A DNA stretch of 64,000 bases from Toxorhynchites rutilus septentrionalis. Lineage: Eukaryota > Arthropoda > Insecta > Diptera > Culicidae. Below are positions 58,516 to 64,000 of the stretch, one piece after another; position 1 is the first letter of the stretch, and every line of letters starts with the position of its first letter. The stretch spans positions 63,152,097-63,216,096 of the forward strand of contig NC_073746.1 in the NCBI RefSeq assembly GCF_029784135.1, in the 5' to 3' direction. The translations under genes were made by a program, and so were the position numbers. A model generated the notes under the pieces. It was not told the origin of the DNA. It searched no databases and was given only the letters and a program-made list of their open reading frames with translations.

Positions 58516-59798
58516 CTGTGGAAAATAGAGACGGTAGTTAGTGGGATTGTCGGTTCGAATGGATATGGCTCGCTGTAAGTTGGCCTATAAAATAGAAACA
58601 CATTAAAACGCTGTCGTTGCATAATTTAAATATGGAATCAATGTCCCAGAGCGGGATATGTATTGTGTCATGGCTGGGATTGTTGAATATTATAAAATTT
58701 TATTGTTGCACGCAACATTCGGTGAAAAAAATCATCGTATTTACGAGAACAGACAAATAGGAATCGTATTTACGAAAACAGACAAATAGGAATCACTTCA
58801 AAAATATTTATTTTTTATGTGACATTTGTTTTTTATTAAAGCTATTTACTACGGTTTTCATATTTTTTGCAAAAATGTTACTCAAGCCTCAAATAATTTA
58901 TTTTATCGTTTATGAGCACTTGCTAAACTAAGAGTGCATACTATCAGTTCATAAAAGCCCACGCCTACACTGTTTAATCAAATGTTCTGATAAAATTCAA
59001 AAAGCTGTTGCAACTTACAATACTAAGTTTCCTAATCGGCTAAGCAAGGACACAATGTACGTGATCTTCCGATCTAAAAATTTTATTATACAGTGCGGGA
59101 CATCTCGAAACAGAGCATCTGTTGGGCACACATCGCTTATTCACATACGGCGTTCGTGTAGATGATTTTAATATAGATGCAGTCTTTCTACTAGCGCAAT
59201 TTTTTTCACAGAACTAACATGAACTTTATGAAACAGCTATTTCCTGAACAACAGTTTTTGTATAACGTATAATACTTAATTTACTAGCACTCATTTCGCA
59301 ATGTTCATTGAGCGACTTTCCTACTAGATTTGGATAAAAAAAAATGCCAGAAAGGATTATCAACGTGTTCGAATCGAGATCAAAATCACAGAGGCTTGAG
59401 CTTACGCTCGAATGCTTCCTTGCATTTTCCATGAATTAGCCAACTGATGGATTTTCTCCGTTTCCGATCAGTTTGCTTATAAACATATTTTACTTCTCTG
59501 CAAATCATTTAAGTACCCGAAAATCATACCTGGGGGTTGGTTGTTCTTTCTGGCTGAATATGTCCTTGATTTAAACATAATCAACCGCTTTGTTGGCGGC
59601 ACTAGTCACCGATGAAGGATATAGTGCAAAAAGCACTAAGTCTACATGGTAACATACTTCTCCTAATCCGGCTATACAATTGCAATGTGCGCGTAATTTT
59701 TGTATCTATTTCGCTTAACAATATATTTAAACAAAGCTCAATCTTGTCGATCTATATAAATCCTATTGGTGATTTAACGTACAAATCTACACCTTGAC
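58516..59798 (-). other. ab: upstream abrupt intron; 29-bp tandem repeat at 58734-58791
   Basis: AT-rich beyond about 58.6 kb, with no coding exon. ATCGTATTTACGA-AACAGA followed by CAAATAGGA occurs twice in tandem (58734-58762 and 58763-58791). The exon encoding the start of the BTB domain was not seen here or further right. Confidence 0.5.
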
Positions 59799-60065
59799 GG
59801 CGCTGCGGTGAAAATGATGATGGTTTTGAATTTTGCAATGTGAGTTTAAAGAAGGATTGTAGTTCTTTCCATAAATTACAACGTTATAGTCATAAAAGAT
59901 TATTTGATTGCGATGGCTTTGGGAGGAAATTAATTCTGCGCAATTTTATATATAACATGTTATTTTTTTACCTCTTTCAGTAGTGAAAACTATATAAATG
60001 TTGGCAATGGTTGAATCAAAAAAGGAAATTCGACAGCACAATCAAGAACAAATTGAAAAATGCAT
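59799..60065 (+). repeat. unit A, forward copy
   Basis: Begins GGCGCTGCGGTGAAAATGAT and ends near GAAAAATGCAT. It pairs in inverted orientation with 60912-61162. Confidence 0.8.
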
Positions 60066-60217
60066 GGTTCCTGCATGCGAGAACTTCCTTGGAAAGTCCG
60101 GAAGTAAAATATACGTGATTTGTTTTCGATTTTTAGGTTACATTATCATCATTTTCTTAGTTCAAAAACAAAATCCAGATGTCTCACCGATAGTTTACGT
60201 TTTGCGTTACATCGCCA

Positions 60218-60782
60218 ATTGACGAAATTACGTTAGAATTGCAACCAGATGGCGCAGCGGGTAAAATGATGATGTTTTATTTTTTTGGTATGGAGTTGGT
60301 TTGTTTTGTTTTGAAAAATAAGAAATTTTCTGCAAATTTCCCGGATTCAAGTATTCTTTCTACGCTGAAAAGGTTAGAAAATCATCATTTTACATTGTTT
60401 CATTCATAACATATGACGAATGATTCGGTACAAGTATTATAATTTATATTTTTTCACTAGGTAAATGATGGGTGGCATTTGTTGCGCTTCAAATATTGCA
60501 GATCCTTCTCGTATCGGTCGAAAGGAAGCCCCTGTATAATCAATGGTATCAACCAATTTGATATGATATCGATTGCATCGTCATTATTCACAGTTTTAGC
60601 TTCTGAAAAATGTCCGGAAGTTAGTACTCATAACCTATATTCACTATCAAACATAAACATTTCGAAGATTGTCTATGATTTTGGCCCAATCTCGTGTTGA
60701 GACCATTGTAAATAGACAAAAATATAATTTTCTTACCATTTACTGATGACATTTAATGGCTAAAATGATTTCAAATAGAAAT
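60218..60782 (+). repeat. unit B, forward copy
   Basis: Begins ATTGACGAAATTACG, includes CCAGATGGCGCAGCGGGTAA, CTTCTCGTATCGG and CAATTTGATATGA. It pairs in inverted orientation with 61186-61706. Its start resembles the start of unit A (GGCGC-GCGG-, then AAAATGATGATG). Confidence 0.8.
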
Positions 60783-60911
60783 TAATGAAAATCATCACGA
60801 CCGAATCGCGCTTTTCAGTGCGTAAAATAAACCCTCACATTTGTGGTTCTGAGCTCTAATGTAGATGTCGCATAAGCTGTTTCAGCTTTGCGTAAATTCG
60901 TCAAATGCAGT

Positions 60912-61162
60912 TATGCATTTTTCAACTTGTTTGTTACTTTTTTGATTCAACCATTGTCAATATTTATACAGTTTTCACTACTGAATAAGGTAAGAAAATA
61001 ACATGTTATATATACAATTGCGCAGAATTAATTTTCTTCCAAACTCATAGCAATCAAATAATCGTTGATGATTATAACATTGTAATTTATGAAAAGAACT
61101 ACAAACCCTCCATAAACTCACATGGCAAAATTTAAAACCATCATCACTTTCACCGCAGCGCC
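60912..61162 (-). repeat. unit A, inverted copy
   Basis: Complement of 59799-60065 with scattered substitutions. On its far side (60891-60904) the complement reads TTGACGAATTTACG, like the start of unit B. Confidence 0.8.
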
Positions 61163-61185
61163 ACCTAGGTGATTATTCATTTTAT

Positions 61186-61706
61186 TTCAATTTAGATTCA
61201 TTTCAGCCATTGAATGTCGTCAGTATATGGTAAGAAAGTTGGAGTTTTGTATATTAACGATGGTTTTAACACGCGATTTGACCAAAGTCATAGATAATCT
61301 TCGAAAATTTTAAGTTTGATAATTCATACCGGTTATTGATACTATGGATAATTGAGATGAAAACGATGTCATATCAAATTGGCTGATATAATTGATAATG
61401 TAGGGGCCGATACGAGAAGGATTTACAGTATTTTTAGCGCAAAAAACTCTATTCATCGTTTACTTAGTTGAAAAAAATTAAAGTTACAATACTTATAACA
61501 TGCTATTCCTCGTAATGTACATAACACATTGTAAAATGATGATTTTCTAACCTTTTCATCGTGGAATGAATACATGAAACCTGGAACTTTGAAGATAAAT
61601 TCCGATTTTTCTAGAAAATTTGAACGAATTTCATACCAAAGAAACAAAACATCCTCATTTTACTCGCTGCACCATCTGGTTGGAAATCCAACGTAAATTC
61701 GTCAAT
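61186..61706 (-). repeat. unit B, inverted copy
   Basis: Complement of 60218-60782. Only 24 bp separate it from inverted unit A, so in its own direction the order is B then A, the reverse of the forward copy (A then B). Confidence 0.8.
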
Positions 61707-62003
61707 CGCTTTTGACTGCCCAACAGATTACTCACGATAGATACAATACGGTAGCGCAACTTATGAAAAAGGCCTTTCAGCTATCTTGGAATTTTTATGT
61801 AAACAATCTGCAATATTTTGCAATATGTTTTTTTGCTTCTTGTGTGTGGAATTGTTTTGGTGGCAATAAGAGCATTGAAAAGTTGAAAGGTAAGTCTTTT
61901 ACGGTTAAAGTTAGGTTTGTAATATACTCTATCTCATTATATGTTTCAGCTCAAGAGAATAAATCGACTCTCGGCGTCGACGATGGAAATATTTTTCCCG
62001 CGT
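61707..62003. other. no gene seen
   Basis: A 100-codon open frame from 61712 runs through here; no motif recognised. Confidence 0.35.
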
Positions 62004-62011
62004 TATGCAGT

Positions 62012-62838
62012 TAGAGACGTCGGTTAATTGTTCGATTAATTCAAATAATCGAATATCTAAAATTTTAATCGAGTAATTTTGTATCAAATAATGAAAAATC
62101 TTAATATGAATACATCGAATAATAATTAAAGTAATCGCGATTAATAAAAAAGGGAATATTTTTTTCAAAAAATATAGTGCAAAATTTGTTACACCGTCGG
62201 TGTTTCGTCGAAATTCATCGAATATGCTAAACCATTTACGGTTGAAGCATAAAAATGATTCCCTGCTGAAGAAGAATTCAGGGTCTGCAGGAGTGACATG
62301 CGGACTTGAAGAAGGTGGTCTCAATTCCCGTTCTAAAATAGTAGTATTTAAACTCCGGATTCCAAGGAAAATATACCATACTAGTGGTCAATGATTCTAT
62401 AAATATACTTTATTTGAACTAGTAGTTATAGAGAAAAATCAGAAAAATACATACAAATCAGCTATTTCAACAACATTCGGTGAATAGGTAATTTTGAACA
62501 GAAAACATTTTATGTTGGTATAATAAAAATATTGTGCATCATTTTCATGGTGTGCTCTTTTTTCAATCGTCCTCAAAAAATCATGAAATGGCAAATTTAT
62601 CAATACACTGAAATACCATTTCATTCAAGAACCATTATTTTGCACCATGTTTATTTCAAAATTATATTTAATGTAACTTTTAAATTTATGACATCAATTA
62701 TTTTATTATAAATGACTGTTCGTGTTTACAAGAAATAACTATTCGCTCGATTAATCGAATACTGAAAGACAATTAAAAATTTAAATTTAAAAATGACCCC
62801 ATGATTAATCGAATAAACGTAAAATTTAGACATCTCTA
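62012..62838 (+). mobile_element. hAT element relic (827 bp)
   Basis: The left end TAGAGACGTC and the right end read inward TAGAGATGTC match at 9 of 10 positions. TATGCAGT on the left and TTCGCAGT on the right would be a mutated 8-bp duplication (6 of 8). A decayed BED finger lies inside, as expected for hAT transposases. Most of the transposase is gone. Confidence 0.65.
62178..62250 (+). pseudogene. decayed BED zinc finger of a hAT transposase
   Basis: One frame gives C-K-I-C (62178-62189); the next frame gives SSNMLNHLRLKHKND, with the two His spaced as in BED fingers (NL--HL--KH). One frameshift separates the Cys pair from the His pair. Confidence 0.55.
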
Positions 62839-64000
62839 TTCGCAGTCAAATCCCTTTCCACAGTCCTCTGTATATTTATTCCGTTTCCCCTTATTGACTT
62901 ATTGACGAGACGGTCACACCTTTAGTTCACACATATTGCAGATTACTAATACATATGCACTCTAGTAGGGATGTCCGGTATTTGTTCGATTAATATCTGC
63001 AAAACACGAACGTGAAAATTCGTATGGCAAATTAACATAACTAGAATGTTTTCTATGAACTAAGGAAACTGACCGCTCTCAGCAATCAATCTCGGTCGCG
63101 CGACAAGAACGCCCAATTTTGAGCGTTCATTGCTTATTCATCTATTGATGGATCTACGTGATTTTTTATAACAATCCAATCTCAATCTCTAACAATCTAG
63201 CGCAAAATAGAAATTTATAGTTTTCTCTTTTCTCTAGCGACCGGATGGCAGCGGCGGTGCTCCCAAATGGCCTTTATCCAAGCCGATAGTTAGAGTTCAG
63301 TGTAATGTTTTCAAAACGTTAGTTTCCTGTATTTCTCCAAGCCTAGTGGGGAATGAACTGCTAAAATATAGAGCCTCTATATAAAAACAAACTGATGATA
63401 CTAACCAGCTGCTAGGGCTTTCATACCCAAGCAAGAAAATTTAAAGAGGCAAGTTGCAGTCCTTAAAAAAATTTAGTTTAGTTGATAGATGAGTAACATG
63501 AAAAATCGAACAACACCAGTGGATACACGAAAAAATATTTTTTTTATTTTATACGATCATTATGATCGTTGAGATACATTATAAAAGGCGTATACAATTT
63601 AGGATATTTTCTACGGAAAATATTGATTAAACACCTCAATTTTAATAAATTTTAACATCGATTTTTTTTTTCAACAGGGTTTTTTTCCTGAAATATACTT
63701 GTATGTACTTATTGGTTTTTCTAAAAACATTGCGATTGTTCAGTGCATTCTTTTATGCTACACACTGAACAAATTAAAGGAAACGCTTGTTAAAGTATAG
63801 TAGGCTTTGGAATGCGACATGGGTTTAAAGAGAAATTTCCAAGCAGTTCGTCTTGTTCACCAATCTTGTACAGTTTGTTTTCGTTGTTTATATTGTTAAC
63901 TTTCCTATACTCGCGCATAGGTCTGACAGACCGAGAGTAAATGAGGTGGCTGAATTAAATGACTATTAAAACTGGATGAAGTTGAAGAAAAAATATTTTC
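62839..64000. other. no gene seen
   Basis: AT-rich sequence, no motif recognised. Expected to be intron of abrupt if the first BTB exon lies to the right. Confidence 0.4.

Overview
This is a eukaryotic window, most likely from a mosquito (Culicidae). The one certain gene is an insect abrupt (ab) orthologue. The repeats also fit a mosquito: a tRNA-derived SINE with a GAA tail, several TA-flanked and hAT-type miniature elements, and piggyBac- and mariner-type DNA transposons. The family assignment is an inference; Diptera is safer than any genus. There are no operons, CRISPR arrays or canonical tRNA/rRNA genes.

The only host coding exons are four on the minus strand at 58515-57386. They splice in phase into about 268 codons: the second half of a BTB domain, then the linker of abrupt. 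The start of the BTB domain must lie to the right of 64000 or have been missed. The zinc-finger exon(s) that should follow are not in the window, so everything from 57385 down to base 1 is best read as part of one intron of more than 57 kb.

That intron looks mosaic. GC-richer blocks with purine/pyrimidine runs, microsatellites and homopolymer runs but no recognisable transposon (about 3.4-7.1, 11.3-15.0, 17.0-20.2, 25.2-29.1, 33.4-37.3, 43.9-46.3, 48.3-51.0 and 55.2-58.5 kb) alternate with AT-rich blocks that hold all the recognisable transposons. The simplest reading is retained cis-regulatory islands of abrupt separated by transposon landing zones, but conservation could not be tested here.

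Mobile DNA, left to right: a nest of duplicated repeats with a TCAGG array and a pogo-like relic (0.4-2.5 kb); three relics of one mariner-like family (2.8, 9.5, 21.0 kb); two TA-flanked copies of one miniature element (22.2, 43.1 kb); an AAGGCGC-ended element with a 10-bp target duplication (22.6 kb); a Tc1 relic (24 kb); a full-length mariner-like element with intact ends but a broken transposase (29.7-31.0 kb); a full-length piggyBac element with TTAA duplications and one in-frame stop (38.4-40.9 kb); a hAT-like non-autonomous element with an array of GAAGACAT boxes (41.4-42.2 kb); two SINE copies (42.7, 53.2 kb), the second nested in a TA-flanked element (52.8-53.9 kb); a 790-bp TA-flanked element with 24-bp ends (47.35-48.14 kb); an unusual inverted and circularly permuted repeat pair (59.8-61.7 kb); and a hAT relic with a decayed BED finger (62.0-62.8 kb).

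The host gene would make a BTB/zinc-finger transcription factor. Every transposase reading frame seen is broken, so no autonomous mobile activity is predicted from this window alone.
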